This document shows, in pieces, positions 1 to 9,015 of a DNA stretch of 64,000 nt (position 1 is its first letter; the number at the start of each line of letters is the position of its first letter). Origin of the DNA: Advenella mimigardefordensis DPN7 (GTDB lineage Bacteria; Pseudomonadota; Gammaproteobacteria; Burkholderiales; Burkholderiaceae_B); the NCBI RefSeq assembly GCF_000521505.1, contig NZ_CP003915.1, positions 2,232,001-2,296,000 on the forward strand, given 5' to 3'. The notes under the pieces were generated by a model. That model ran no database searches, was not told the origin of the DNA, and saw only the letters and a program-made list of their open reading frames with translations. The translations under genes and the position numbers were made by a program.

Positions 1-2
1 TT

Positions 3-278
3 CTCAAATCCAGTGGCCTCATGAAACGTGGCTCGCGTCATGGCGCGAGTCGGAATACCGATCTCAATCTGGATATCGGCCAGATGGTACAGGTCACGGA
101 TTGGTCTCCCATCAACACAGCCGAGGTCCATTACCGCGGCGCGAAATGGCAGGTACGGCTGGACCCCGCGGTGAATGGCAAGCCTGCTCCCGGTGGCTAT
201 CGCATTGTCGATATTGACGGCATCGTGTTCATCGTCACACCGGTATCGGAACGACCCCTAACATCAAGCAGCTCGTAG
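3..278 (+). CDS. nfeD: NfeD-family membrane protein, C-terminal end (5' truncated by window)
   Basis: The reading frame is open from the first bases of the window to a TAG at 276-278, so the gene starts upstream. The visible 91 residues hold a small beta-rich domain with a V-x-V-T-D-W-S segment, a W-Q-V-R-L strand and a closing G-I-V-F-I-V strand, typical of the soluble OB-fold domain at the C-terminus of NfeD proteins. NfeD is a membrane partner of SPFH/stomatin proteins in membrane organisation or membrane-protein quality control. The SPFH gene follows 15 bp downstream in the usual nfeD-stomatin order, which strengthens the call. An internal ATG at 21 could be mistaken for the start, but the frame is coherent upstream of it. 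Confidence 0.8.
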   Translation, partial: LKSSGLMKRGSRHGASRNTDLNLDIGQMVQVTDWSPINTAEVHYRGAKWQVRLDPAVNGKPAPGGYRIVDIDGIVFIVTPVSERPLTSSSS

Positions 279-293
279 TTCAGGAGTCCTATT

Positions 294-1226
294 ATGATTA
301 TGGATACTTCAATTATTTTTCTCGCCATACTGGTCGTGCTGGTACTGGTATTTCTGGTCAAGTCCATTGCCATCGTACCGCAACAGAATGCGTGGATTAT
401 TGAAAGGCTGGGCCGGTATGACCGCACGCTGTCGCCGGGTGCCCGCTTTATCATTCCTTTTGTTGACCGGGTAGCCTATAAACACTCGCTAAAAGAAATC
501 CCACTGGATGTCCCCAGCCAGATCTGCATTACCCGAGACAACACCCAGTTGCAGGTTGATGGTGTTATTTACTTCCAGGTTACCGATCCCATGCTTGCCT
601 CCTATGGCTCGTCCAATTACATCTCGGCTATTACGCAACTGGCACAAACCACCTTGCGCTCGGTCATCGGTCGCATGGAACTGGACAAAACCTTTGAAGA
701 ACGGGAAGCAATCAACAGCACCATCGTTTCTTCACTTGACGAAGCGGCAACCAACTGGGGTGTCAAGGTGTTGCGCTACGAAATCAAGGATTTGACGCCT
801 CCTAATGAGATCCTGCGTGCCATGCAGGCCCAGATTACCGCAGAGCGTGAGAAACGCGCCCTGATTGCCGCCTCAGAAGGCCGCCGGCAGGAGCAGATCA
901 ATATTGCCACCGGTGAGCGCGAAGCCGCCATCGCTCGTTCTGAAGGCGAGAAGCAGGCTCAGATCAATCAGGCTCAGGGTGAAGCGGCGGCAGTGGTGGC
1001 CATCGCCGAGGCCACCGCCCAGGCGATCGGACAGGTGGCACACGCAATCGAACAGCCCGGTGGAATGGCAGCGGTCAATCTGCGCGTAGCGGAAAATTAT
1101 GTTGATGCGTTTGCGAATGTGGCCAAAGAAGGCAATACCCTCATTTTGCCGGCCAATCTGTCCGATGTAGGAGGACTGATCGCGTCGGCCATGACCGTTG
1201 TCAAGGCGACCGGGCAGGGCAAGTAG
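294..1226 (+). CDS. qmcA: SPFH/band-7 stomatin-like protein (paraslipin, QmcA-type)
   Basis: 310 residues. One hydrophobic segment near residues 5-25 is followed by the SPFH domain (VPQQNAWIIERLGRY near 28-42, then R-V-I-G-R-M-E-L-D). A long Ala/Glu/Gln-rich coiled coil covers roughly 180-245, and a short hydrophobic tail follows. This is the layout of bacterial paraslipins such as QmcA, which form large membrane-bound cages linked to FtsH-type proteolysis and membrane microdomains. AGGAG at 282-286 sits 7 bp before the chosen ATG; an ATG two codons later is also possible. It forms an operon with the nfeD end upstream. Confidence 0.9.
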   Translation: MIMDTSIIFLAILVVLVLVFLVKSIAIVPQQNAWIIERLGRYDRTLSPGARFIIPFVDRVAYKHSLKEIPLDVPSQICITRDNTQLQVDGVIYFQVTDPMLASYGSSNYISAITQLAQTTLRSVIGRMELDKTFEEREAINSTIVSSLDEAATNWGVKVLRYEIKDLTPPNEILRAMQAQITAEREKRALIAASEGRRQEQINIATGEREAAIARSEGEKQAQINQAQGEAAAVVAIAEATAQAIGQVAHAIEQPGGMAAVNLRVAENYVDAFANVAKEGNTLILPANLSDVGGLIASAMTVVKATGQGK

Positions 1227-1497
1227 GGGCGTTTCGGCCTGATCCATTCCGGGCGCAGTTATTCCGAAAAGCACTGATCGGGACGGCGCTACCCGGGGCG
1301 GAGCTACTCGGGGCAGCGCTGCTGGTGCAGAAGCGTTTCGGGAATGTTGTTCTGGGCTCCGCAAGCAGGACCACGGGTGTGATTCTGCTTGTCGCCAGAA
1401 ATTGGCTTTGGAAAAAGACTGGGTGCCTCAGGGCATTTTGTTCACGGTCAGGGCGTTATGCCAGTGATGTCGGTAATGCGGGTTTGATTGATTTGAA
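1227..1497. other. Intergenic region between qmcA and smpB (convergent)
   Basis: About 270 bp without a convincing gene. It contains a short imperfect GC-rich tandem repeat (1285-1328), listed separately. Short open frames here have no recognisable domain and no good ribosome site. I see no clear intrinsic terminator. Confidence 0.5.
1285..1328. repeat. Imperfect 15-bp tandem repeat, about 2.9 copies
   Basis: Three adjacent units read GGCGCTACCCGGGGC (1285-1299), GGAGCTACTCGGGGC (1300-1314) and AGCGCTGCTGGTGC (1315-1328). The first two differ at two positions and the third is degenerate. It lies between convergent qmcA and smpB. No function is evident. Confidence 0.75.
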
Positions 1498-1959
1498 TCA
1501 GGAATCACGTCTGCGGGTATCGTGTTTCATAATCCGCTCTTTCTCGCGCTGCCAGTCTTTGTCACGGGCACTGTCCCGTTTATCGTGCAGCTTTTTACCT
1601 TTACCCAGGCCAAACTCAAGCTTGATTTTGCTATTGCGAAAGTGCAGATTCAGTGGCACCAGCGTATAGCCGCGGATTTCCACCTTACCAATGAGTTTAT
1701 TGATCTCGTTCTTGTGCAGCAGTAATTTGCGAGTACGGGTCGCGTTGGGGTGAATATGCGTTGAGGCAGTCGCCAGCGGGCTGACATGCATATTCAGCAA
1801 CTGTAATTCGCCGTCACGCACAATGACATAACTCTCGCCAAGTTGTACGCGGCCCGCCCGGATGGACTTCACTTCCCAGCCCTCCAGAACGATACCCGCT
1901 TCAAAGCGCTCTTCAATGAAATAATCGTGGGTTGCCTTGCGATTGTCGGTAATGCTCAT
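1498..1959 (-). CDS. smpB: SsrA-binding protein SmpB
   Basis: 153 residues, the normal family length. It has the N-terminal [20 protein letters not shown] stretch, the [14 protein letters not shown] core and [14 protein letters not shown], and ends in the basic [12 protein letters not shown] tail that enters the ribosome decoding centre. SmpB binds tmRNA and delivers it to stalled ribosomes for trans-translation. It is transcribed away from ratA-ratB, an arrangement also seen in enterobacteria. The tmRNA gene itself was not seen in this window. Confidence 0.97.
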   Translation of the reverse strand: MSITDNRKATHDYFIEERFEAGIVLEGWEVKSIRAGRVQLGESYVIVRDGELQLLNMHVSPLATASTHIHPNATRTRKLLLHKNEINKLIGKVEIRGYTLVPLNLHFRNSKIKLEFGLGKGKKLHDKRDSARDKDWQREKERIMKHDTRRRDS

Positions 1960-2125
1960 GTTTGATTTTATAAATGGATTTGACCCGTTAAAATAGGGAT
2001 CTGTTTAATCGCGCAAAATGCAATGATTTCACGCAATTGTAATTGAATCAACCCGCTTGTGCTGCTTGTTGATTACACTGCAGGCGTATTTTGCTTGTCA
2101 CTTGTCCAACGTTGCCAATTAATTC

Positions 2126-2560
2126 ATGTCCACTACCGTTCATCGTTCCGTTTTGCTGCCATACTCCGCTCCCGATATGTTTGCTCTGGTTGCAGACGTC
2201 GAAAAGTACCCTGAGTTCATGCCCTGGTGCGGCGGATCGCAGGTGCTGGAAAAGGATGACAATGGCATGACAGCATCAGTCACGATCAGTTTTGCCGGGC
2301 TCAAGCAAACCTTCACCACCCGCAATACGCATCACTTTCCAGATAAGATCCATCTGCATCTGGTAGATGGCCCGTTCTCTGCCCTGAATGGAACCTGGGA
2401 ATTTATCGCACTGGCGCCGGATGCCTGTAAGGTGCAGTTTGCTCTGGATTATGCCTTCAACAGCCGTTCCCTTGAAATGCTGGTGGGACCGGTGTTCAAC
2501 CGTATTGCCAATAGCTTCATCGACTCCTTTACCAAACGGGCCGAGCAGATTTATGCCTGA
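2126..2560 (+). CDS. ratA: RatA, START/Coq10-family protein
   Basis: 144 residues with the polyketide-cyclase/START fold: YPEFMPWC near residues 28-35, DGPF near 81-84, and an amphipathic C-terminal helix (GPVFNRIANSFIDSFTKRA). In E. coli RatA (PasT) was described as a toxin blocking 70S assembly, while homologues act as Coq10-like quinone chaperones; which role holds here cannot be read from sequence. Its stop overlaps the ratB start, so the pair is translationally coupled. It is divergent from smpB. Confidence 0.93.
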   Translation: MSTTVHRSVLLPYSAPDMFALVADVEKYPEFMPWCGGSQVLEKDDNGMTASVTISFAGLKQTFTTRNTHHFPDKIHLHLVDGPFSALNGTWEFIALAPDACKVQFALDYAFNSRSLEMLVGPVFNRIANSFIDSFTKRAEQIYA

Positions 2561-2939
2561 AGAGCAGATGACCATTACCGTTTGCTATGCGCATTCAGCT
2601 GCTCAGGTGTGGCTGTCTACCATCACCTTGCCTTGTGGCAGCACCATTGAACAAGCGATTAACGCATCGGATGTATATGCTGCATGTAATATTACCGCTG
2701 CAGATATTGCCGACATCGGCGTGTTCGGCGTGCGCAAGTCGCCCGATTATGTATTGCGCATGGGTGATCGCGTTGAATTATATCGCCAGCTGACCTTTGA
2801 TCCCATGGAGTCACGGCGCAGACGTGCTGCCCACCGCAAGGCCGGTATTCTTAAACGCAAGCATCTGAAGAAAAGCAAGGTGGCCTGGCAGGAGTATATG
2901 GGGTCTACCCCTGTAAATAACAAGAAGGGAAATGATTAA
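2553..2939 (+). CDS. ratB: RatB, RnfH/UPF0125 ubiquitin-fold protein
   Basis: 128 residues from the ATG at 2553, which overlaps the ratA stop by 8 bp; an ATG at 2568 (MTITVCYAH) is an equally possible start. A beta-grasp core contains D-I-G-V-F-G-V-R-K and D-R-V-E-L-Y-R-Q-L, then D-P-M-E-S-R-R-R-R-A, the RnfH/UPF0125 signature. The tail is unusually long and Lys-rich. The frame stays open further upstream, but that part is inside ratA in another frame and is not coding. Function is unproven; it is the usual ratA partner. Confidence 0.9.
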   Translation: MPEEQMTITVCYAHSAAQVWLSTITLPCGSTIEQAINASDVYAACNITAADIADIGVFGVRKSPDYVLRMGDRVELYRQLTFDPMESRRRRAAHRKAGILKRKHLKKSKVAWQEYMGSTPVNNKKGND

Positions 2940-2940
2940 C

Positions 2941-2959
2941 GGCGCGCGCCATATATAAT
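2941..2959 (+). promoter_or_regulatory. Possible promoter: 10-bp palindrome plus perfect -10
   Basis: Just after the ratB stop lie the palindrome GGCGCGCGCC (2941-2950) and a perfect TATAAT (2954-2959). No good -35 is seen at 16-18 bp. It could drive the hydratase gene at 3096. Confidence 0.3.
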
Positions 2960-3095
2960 GGTTGCCAGCCTGGCTGCGGGTGAATGTCGCTCTGGACTGA
3001 CACAATACGCACAGACAATACGCACAGCCATAGAAACATCAGCCGGATGATAGCAATCCGGTAATAGGTATAACAGAAGGACAGAAGGAGACAGA

Positions 3096-4244
3096 ATGAC
3101 CGCCCCCGTTTTATTTCAGGAAAAACCTTTAGCCAGCCAGGGTCGCTACGGTGTTGCCACGCTGAATCAGCCAGCCAAGCTCAATAGCCTGTCGCTTGAC
3201 ATGTGCCAGTTGCTGACCGATCAACTAACGCGCTGGGAGCAGGACCCCTCTATCGCATTTGTCATATTCGAAGGGGCAGGGGAAAAGGCTTTCTGCGCAG
3301 GCGGGGATTTGCATCAGATGTATGCCAGCATGCAGCAGAATGCTGGTAAACCGGCTGCGGACAATGCCTATGCTGCCCAATTTTTTGCTGTCGAGTACCG
3401 TCTGGACTATCAGATCCACACCTACAGCAAGCCGATTATCTGCTGGGGCCACGGTGTTGTGATGGGCGGTGGGATCGGCCTGATGGCCGGCACGTCGCAT
3501 CGCGTGGTCAGCGAATCATCGCGACTGGCCATGCCCGAAGTGACCATCGGTCTGTTTCCTGATGTTGGGGGCAGTTGGGACCTGAATCACCTGCCCGGTC
3601 GTATAGGCCGTTTTCTGGCCGCTACCGGCGCCATTTTAAACGCGGCCGATTCCCTGTTCACCGGCATGGCCGATTATTGCGTTCGTCATGCAGACTGGTC
3701 TGCCATCATTGCCGACCTGGAACGTGTAGATATGGCTCAAACTGCAGGCAGGCGCCAGCTTGATCAGCACATCCACGAGGTGCTAACACAGCACAGTGCG
3801 GCTGCAACGCTGGATGCGGGGCCATTGCAGACGCATTATGCCTTGCTGAGCGCACTCTGCAACAATCGTGACATTTCCAGCCTGTATCGTGCGTTCGCGG
3901 CGCTGGCCGATCATGCTGATCCATGGCTGGTACGCGCGGCACAGACCATGCTCAAGGGTGCGCCGCTCTCGGTTGCACTGGGTCTTACGCTGCAAGAGCG
4001 AGCGCTGCACCTGTCACTCGCACAGGTATTTCAACTTGAATACAATGTGGCGCTCAATTGTTGTGCGCACGGGCAATTGCAGGAAGGCATACGGGCGTTA
4101 CTGGTGGACAAGGATAAAAATCCGCAGTGGCAGCCGACAAGCATTGAGCAGATTACCCCAGCCGAGATCGACGCCTTGCTGGCTTGCCCCTGGCCTAGTG
4201 CAGCAGATAGTCCGCTGGCCGATCTGGGCCAGGTCAGGATCTAG
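3096..4244 (+). CDS. Enoyl-CoA hydratase/isomerase family; probable 3-hydroxyisobutyryl-CoA hydrolase
   Basis: 382 residues, longer than a simple hydratase and matching the HIBYL-CoA hydrolase branch. Oxyanion-hole elements are C-A-G-G-D (67-71) and H-G-V-V-M-G-G-G-I-G-L (119-129). Glu148 in MPEVTIG and Asp156 in FPDVGGSW match the catalytic Glu/Asp pair of the hydrolases. The known reaction is release of free 3-hydroxyisobutyrate from its CoA ester in valine breakdown. No valine-pathway neighbours are present, so the substrate is inferred from family only. AGAAGGAG lies upstream of the ATG. It ends 4 bp inside the convergent ygfZ stop. Confidence 0.82.
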   Translation: MTAPVLFQEKPLASQGRYGVATLNQPAKLNSLSLDMCQLLTDQLTRWEQDPSIAFVIFEGAGEKAFCAGGDLHQMYASMQQNAGKPAADNAYAAQFFAVEYRLDYQIHTYSKPIICWGHGVVMGGGIGLMAGTSHRVVSESSRLAMPEVTIGLFPDVGGSWDLNHLPGRIGRFLAATGAILNAADSLFTGMADYCVRHADWSAIIADLERVDMAQTAGRRQLDQHIHEVLTQHSAAATLDAGPLQTHYALLSALCNNRDISSLYRAFAALADHADPWLVRAAQTMLKGAPLSVALGLTLQERALHLSLAQVFQLEYNVALNCCAHGQLQEGIRALLVDKDKNPQWQPTSIEQITPAEIDALLACPWPSAADSPLADLGQVRI

Positions 4245-5215
4245 GCCAGGGCAGGCTTATCCAGTGGGTAGGGTATAGTCAACTGTGTAATCGCCGGGCC
4301 ATTTTCATCGCCCAGCACGAGTTGATTATGTTCCGCCGCTTCCAGTCGCACTTCAAACAGCAGGTAGAGCGTATCGGCCAGTGTTGCCGCATTCACAATC
4401 TGACCACTGGGTTCTTTTGTATTTGTGCTGTCTGTAATGTCGGTTCCCGGGGCGACGGCTGCGGCTGGCGGATTATGACAGATGCCATTGAGCATGCGGC
4501 GCTTCAGCTTGCCCCGGTAATGACTGCGGGCAACCACTTCCTGACCTGGATAGCAGCCTTTGGTAAAACTGATCGCGCCAATGGCATCCAGGTTCAAATC
4601 CTGGGGGATGAACATTTCCTGGCTGGCTTTTTCCACCCACGGCAGACCGGCCAGAATATCCAGAACCGCCCATTGCGCCGGCAGGCCAGTCTGCGCCTGA
4701 ACTGACGCAATACCCTTCTCGGCAATCAGAATGCCACGCTGCAGGCCGCCAGTAGCAGGTAGTCCGAATTGGAGCATGGATTCAGTTGCAATAATCTGCC
4801 AGGGTTCGGGGCGGGCCAGTGGCGTATCCAAGATCGTGTTTTCACCCGCCCAGTAGGCGTAGGGCGTGAGCGCTGTCTCTTCTATTGTGACCTTGGCGCG
4901 CAATACGAACATCCGTAAGCGCCTGGCAAAGCTCTCCGCAATATCGCTGCGTATCATCAATTGATAGACGATATCTTGCGGTGCCTGAGGCTGGGCCTGT
5001 TGCCAGAAAATAAAACTGGCCAGCATGCGACCCTTGGCCGTGCAATAGGCAGACAGCCGGGCCGAATCCGTTGTAGCTGCCTGAACGTCCTGAGTAAACT
5101 GTCCCTGCAGAAATGTCTGGGCATCGGCGCCGCGAATCGTCAGAATGCGGTATTCGGAAAGAGGGGTAATGTGCAGCGGCGTATCTGGGGTGAAACCGCT
5201 AGGTTCCGTAGACAT
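4241..5215 (-). CDS. ygfZ: Folate-dependent Fe-S cluster maturation protein YgfZ
   Basis: 324 residues with a GcvT-like fold. The diagnostic motif K-G-C-Y-P-G-Q-E lies at residues 219-226 and includes the conserved Cys221. YgfZ supports repair or assembly of certain Fe-S enzymes such as MiaB using tetrahydrofolate. The gene is divergent from mltG and converges on the hydrolase gene with a 4-bp stop overlap. A neighbouring ygfZ-mltG pair is common in beta- and gammaproteobacteria. Confidence 0.93.
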   Translation of the reverse strand: MSTEPSGFTPDTPLHITPLSEYRILTIRGADAQTFLQGQFTQDVQAATTDSARLSAYCTAKGRMLASFIFWQQAQPQAPQDIVYQLMIRSDIAESFARRLRMFVLRAKVTIEETALTPYAYWAGENTILDTPLARPEPWQIIATESMLQFGLPATGGLQRGILIAEKGIASVQAQTGLPAQWAVLDILAGLPWVEKASQEMFIPQDLNLDAIGAISFTKGCYPGQEVVARSHYRGKLKRRMLNGICHNPPAAAVAPGTDITDSTNTKEPSGQIVNAATLADTLYLLFEVRLEAAEHNQLVLGDENGPAITQLTIPYPLDKPALA

Positions 5216-5434
5216 AAAATCATTCCTTTTTATAGCAGTGCAACCCGGGCAATAGGCTATCGGGTCTCGCTCTGATTATCATGCCTGATATCGTAACGTA
5301 TTGAATAGGGTTTTTGCGGCTAAACAATGAAGGGATCAGGGATTCCCGGCAGATTGGCGCCGCCCGCGACCTCCGGTGCCTGATACAATAGTCGGTCTGT
5401 AGATGTCAGGCCCGGCGGATCCTTATTTGTACTC

Positions 5435-6448
5435 ATGAAATTATTCAAATATATTATTTTTTCGTTCTTAATTTGCGTCCTGCTGCTGGCCGCAGGTCTT
5501 GCGGGCAAGGTGTGGCACTGGACCAAAACCCCAGCCCCCATGAACGCCGATGTGATCGATTACAGCGTGCCGCGCGGCAGCACGATTGCATCGGTCGCCC
5601 AGAACATGGCCGCCGCAGGCATCCAGATTGAACCGTATCTGTTTGTTATGTATGCGCGCTATACCGGCCAGGATCGGCAACTCAAGGCCGGCGCGTATGA
5701 AGCCAAGCGAGGCGATACGCCGGTAGACCTGCTGACTCGTATGGCGGCGGGGCAGACCAGTAAAAGCCGGTTTCAGATTATCGAAGGCTGGTCCTATCGG
5801 CAGATTCGCGCAACCCTGAAAAACAATCCGAATATTACGCAGACGCTGGATAATATGAGTGATGCCCAGCTTCTCGAGAAGCTGGGTGTTCCCTATGACA
5901 GCCCTGAAGGGCTGTTCTTTCCCGATACCTATGTTTTTGTACCGGGTGACACCGATATGGATATTCTGAGGCGGGCCTATACCGAAGGGCAGCAACGCCT
6001 TGCTGCAGTGTGGGACGCTCGCGATAGTAACCTGCCATTAAAAACGCCCTATGATGCCTTGATTCTGGCTTCAATCATCGAAAAGGAAACCGGGCATGAA
6101 ATGGATCGTCGTCGGGTCGCAGGGGTGTTTGTCAACCGTCTGGACAAAAAGATGCTGCTGCAAACCGACCCTACCGTTATCTACGGGATGCAGGAAGCGT
6201 ACCAGGGCGTTATTACCAAAAACGATTTGACCACCGATACGCCCTGGAATACCTATACGCGGGGAGGACTGCCGCCTACACCGATAGCCAGCCCTGGTTT
6301 GTTGTCACTGCAGGCGGCGGTTCACCCCGAACGGCATAAGTACCTGTATTTCGTGTCGCGGGGCGATGGTACCAGCGAGTTTTCTGAAGATCTGCGCGGA
6401 CACAACCGCAACGTCAATACTTATATCCTGAAAAAGGGCACACAATGA
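5435..6448 (+). CDS. mltG: Endolytic murein transglycosylase MltG (YceG)
   Basis: 337 residues: one N-terminal transmembrane helix (about 4-24), a LysM-like part, then the catalytic YceG domain with I-I-E-K-E-T-G at 214-220, a T-D-P-T-V-I-Y-G segment and N-T-Y...GLPPTPI. MltG cuts nascent glycan strands and so limits peptidoglycan chain length at the inner membrane. The last codons overlap the tmk start (ATGA, 6445-6448), so the two are translationally coupled. Confidence 0.96.
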   Translation: MKLFKYIIFSFLICVLLLAAGLAGKVWHWTKTPAPMNADVIDYSVPRGSTIASVAQNMAAAGIQIEPYLFVMYARYTGQDRQLKAGAYEAKRGDTPVDLLTRMAAGQTSKSRFQIIEGWSYRQIRATLKNNPNITQTLDNMSDAQLLEKLGVPYDSPEGLFFPDTYVFVPGDTDMDILRRAYTEGQQRLAAVWDARDSNLPLKTPYDALILASIIEKETGHEMDRRRVAGVFVNRLDKKMLLQTDPTVIYGMQEAYQGVITKNDLTTDTPWNTYTRGGLPPTPIASPGLLSLQAAVHPERHKYLYFVSRGDGTSEFSEDLRGHNRNVNTYILKKGTQ

Positions 6449-7074
6449 AGGGTTTTTTTCTCACACTCGAAGGCGTGGACGGCGCTGGTAAAAGCTCGCA
6501 TATCGGCCATTTGCGCGAGCTGTGCGAGTCGCTGGGACACGAAGTGGTGATGACCCGGGAACCGGGGGGGACGCCCATCAGCGAAGCCCTGCGCGCCATG
6601 CTTTTGAAAGAGTCCATGCACATGGAAACGGAAACGTTACTGATGTTTGCCGCCAGACAGGAACACATTTTGTCCGTGATCGCGCCTGCCCTGGCCTCTG
6701 GTAAAATCGTGATTAGTGACCGCTTCACTGATGCAACCTATGCTTATCAGGGTGGCGGACGTCATTTCCCTGCGGAGCGCATTCAAATTCTCGAAAACTG
6801 GGTCCAGCAGCAGTTACAGCCAGACCTGACCATCCTTTTTGATGTTCCCCTGGAAGTGGCGCGCGAACGCCTGGAAAAAAGTCGTGAACAGGATCGCTTC
6901 GAACGCGAGGGCAGTGCCTTTTTTGAGCGTGTCCGCGCGGCATATCATGCGCGGGTCAGTGCCGATCCTGGCCGCTTCTATACAGTAGACTCCAGCCGGC
7001 CCAAAGCCGACATTACGCAGCAACTGCAGGACTTGGTGAAAACCAGACTGGCACAGCATGCTGCACAAGGGTAA
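6445..7074 (+). CDS. tmk: Thymidylate kinase
   Basis: 209 residues. The P-loop is G-V-D-G-A-G-K-S-S at 10-18, the D-R-F-T-D-A-T-Y-A-Y-Q-G-G-G-R segment is intact, and the LID region contains R-E-Q-D-R-F-E. It phosphorylates dTMP to dTDP in dTTP synthesis. It starts inside the mltG stop and is followed 6 bp later by holB, the standard order of this operon. Confidence 0.98.
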   Translation: MKGFFLTLEGVDGAGKSSHIGHLRELCESLGHEVVMTREPGGTPISEALRAMLLKESMHMETETLLMFAARQEHILSVIAPALASGKIVISDRFTDATYAYQGGGRHFPAERIQILENWVQQQLQPDLTILFDVPLEVARERLEKSREQDRFEREGSAFFERVRAAYHARVSADPGRFYTVDSSRPKADITQQLQDLVKTRLAQHAAQG

Positions 7075-7080
7075 TCATTC

Positions 7081-8142
7081 ATGACAGCGATCGCTTCCTT
7101 TTTCCCCTGGCAAATCGCGAGCGCCGGTAACTGGTTGAGTGACCGCGAACGGTTTGCGCATGCCTGGCTGATATACGGCCCGCCTGGTATTGGCAAACTT
7201 ACTTTCGCGCGCGCAGCGGCGGCCAGTCTGCTATGTGAGCGACCAAGCGGGGGCCTGGCTTGCGGGACCTGTGAATCCTGCTCCTGGATTGCCAATGACG
7301 CGCATCCCGATCTGCGTCTGGTGCTACCCGACAGGCTGGCCCAGCAATATGGCTTGCAGGAAGCTGCCACGGCATCGGATACGAAAGACGAGACCACGAC
7401 CAAAAAAGCATCGGGTGAGATCCGTATCGACCAGGTCCGACAACTGGATTCGCTGCTCAGCGTCACCACGCACCGCAGCGGCATGCGTGTCATTATTCTG
7501 TTTCCTGCTGAAACCCTGAATACCGCCTCGGCGAATTACCTGCTCAAATCAGTGGAAGAGCCTGCGCCGGGCACAGTTTTCCTGTTTGTTTCTCACGCGC
7601 CGGATAAAGTATTGCCCACGCTGTTGTCGCGATGCCGCCGGCTCTGTCTGCCCATGCCCGCGCGTGACGAGGGGCTGGCCTGGCTGCAGACGCAGGGGCT
7701 GTCCGAATCGGATGCTGACACCTGGCTGCATGCCAGCGGCGGTGCGCCGGTAGGCGCGCTCACACTCAGTAGCTCCAGTACGGAACCCGTCAGCTATTGG
7801 CTGGGTTCGTTTGCGCAAACCCTGGCCGACAGAACCATGCCCGATATGGCAGAATACCTGCCCAAATTGGAAAAATTACAGCCCGAAGAATGGCTGGGAT
7901 CGTTACAACGCCTCTTTACCGACCTGATGTTGCAAAGCAATGGCCTGCCACTGCGTTATTTTCCGCGCCTGGCTCCATTCATTAAGGCGATGGCGGCCGA
8001 GCTGAGCGCAACCAGAATCAGCCAAACCTCTGTGTGGCTCGCGCGACAGCAGCGCATTGCAGATCACCCGCTGAATGCCAGATTGTTCATTCAGTCTGTC
8101 TTGCAGCGCGTGTGTGTCACCTGCCTGTCTAAAAATGGATAA
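7081..8142 (+). CDS. holB: DNA polymerase III, delta' subunit
   Basis: 353 residues. A P-loop-like G-P-P-G-I-G-K-L (33-40) is followed by four cysteines at about 52, 61, 64 and 67, which form the zinc site of clamp-loader subunits. The sensor region reads S-V-E-E-P-A-P-G and S-R-C-R-R-L, the pseudo-arginine-finger SRC motif. Delta' is the non-motor stator of the clamp loader. It lies between tmk and tatD, 6 and 12 bp away. Confidence 0.95.
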   Translation: MTAIASFFPWQIASAGNWLSDRERFAHAWLIYGPPGIGKLTFARAAAASLLCERPSGGLACGTCESCSWIANDAHPDLRLVLPDRLAQQYGLQEAATASDTKDETTTKKASGEIRIDQVRQLDSLLSVTTHRSGMRVIILFPAETLNTASANYLLKSVEEPAPGTVFLFVSHAPDKVLPTLLSRCRRLCLPMPARDEGLAWLQTQGLSESDADTWLHASGGAPVGALTLSSSSTEPVSYWLGSFAQTLADRTMPDMAEYLPKLEKLQPEEWLGSLQRLFTDLMLQSNGLPLRYFPRLAPFIKAMAAELSATRISQTSVWLARQQRIADHPLNARLFIQSVLQRVCVTCLSKNG

Positions 8143-8154
8143 ACGGAACGTGTT

Positions 8155-8922
8155 ATGTATGTAGACTCTCATTGCCATCTCGATTTCCCGCAGTTGCAGG
8201 AAAATCTGCCTGGCATTCTCGACAATATGAAACGCAATCAGGTGAGTCACGCCCTGTGTGTGAGCGTGAATCTGCCCGACTGGCCACGGATTGTCAGTCT
8301 GATCGATACCCATGACAATCTCTGGGGTTCGGTAGGTGTGCACCCTGATTATGAGGACACGCCGGAACCCGATGTGGAAACCCTGTGTCGCCATGCCCGG
8401 CACCGCAAGATCGTAGCAATCGGCGAAACCGGCCTGGACTACTATCGTTTGTCAGAGCCGCTGGACTGGCAGCGCAACCGCTTTCGGGTCCATATTCGTG
8501 CTGCCAATGAAGCAGGGCTGCCCTTGATCATTCACACGCGCTCCTCTGCAGAAGATACCTTGCAACTGATGCGTGAAGAAAATGCAGCCGGTTGTGGCGG
8601 CGTCATGCACTGTTTCACTGAAAGCTGGGACGTTGCTCAGCGGGCAATGGAACAGAATTTTTATATCTCACTTTCAGGCATTGTCACCTTCAAGAATGCC
8701 GTACAACTGCAGGAAGTGGCGCGCCTGATGCCACTGGATCGACTGCTAATTGAAACCGATTCGCCCTATCTGGCGCCGGTACCGTATAGGGGCAAGCTCA
8801 ACGACCCCTCCAAAGTGATTCATGTTGCCGAAAAAATCGCCGAATTGAAACAAATCCCGGTAAACGAAGTGGCTGAAGCAACAACGAACAATTTTTTCAA
8901 TTTATTCAAAAAGATACAATGA
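8155..8922 (+). CDS. TatD-family metal-dependent hydrolase (YcfH-type)
   Basis: 255 residues. All metal ligands of the family are visible: His6 and His8 (DSHCHLD), Glu91 (GETGLDYY), His127 (IIHTRS), His152 (HCFTESW) and Asp202 (ETDSPYL). The family includes 3'-5' DNA exonucleases and D-aminoacyl-tRNA deacylase-like enzymes. As the last gene of the mltG-tmk-holB block it matches YcfH, which follows holB in E. coli. The substrate cannot be fixed from sequence. Confidence 0.92.
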   Translation: MYVDSHCHLDFPQLQENLPGILDNMKRNQVSHALCVSVNLPDWPRIVSLIDTHDNLWGSVGVHPDYEDTPEPDVETLCRHARHRKIVAIGETGLDYYRLSEPLDWQRNRFRVHIRAANEAGLPLIIHTRSSAEDTLQLMREENAAGCGGVMHCFTESWDVAQRAMEQNFYISLSGIVTFKNAVQLQEVARLMPLDRLLIETDSPYLAPVPYRGKLNDPSKVIHVAEKIAELKQIPVNEVAEATTNNFFNLFKKIQ

Positions 8923-8926
8923 TTAT

Positions 8927-8955
8927 TTGATATATTGGTTTAAGTTTTGTACGAT
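8927..8955 (+). promoter_or_regulatory. Candidate sigma-70 promoter ahead of the ankyrin gene
   Basis: TTGATA (8927-8932), a 17-bp spacer and TACGAT (8950-8955) lie in the AT-rich spacer between tatD and the ankyrin gene. The -10 matches consensus at only four of six bases. Confidence 0.3.
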
Positions 8956-9015
8956 TGTTTTAAATTTACAATTATTTAAATTATCTTAATTAATTCATAG
9001 AATTAGGAGATATAC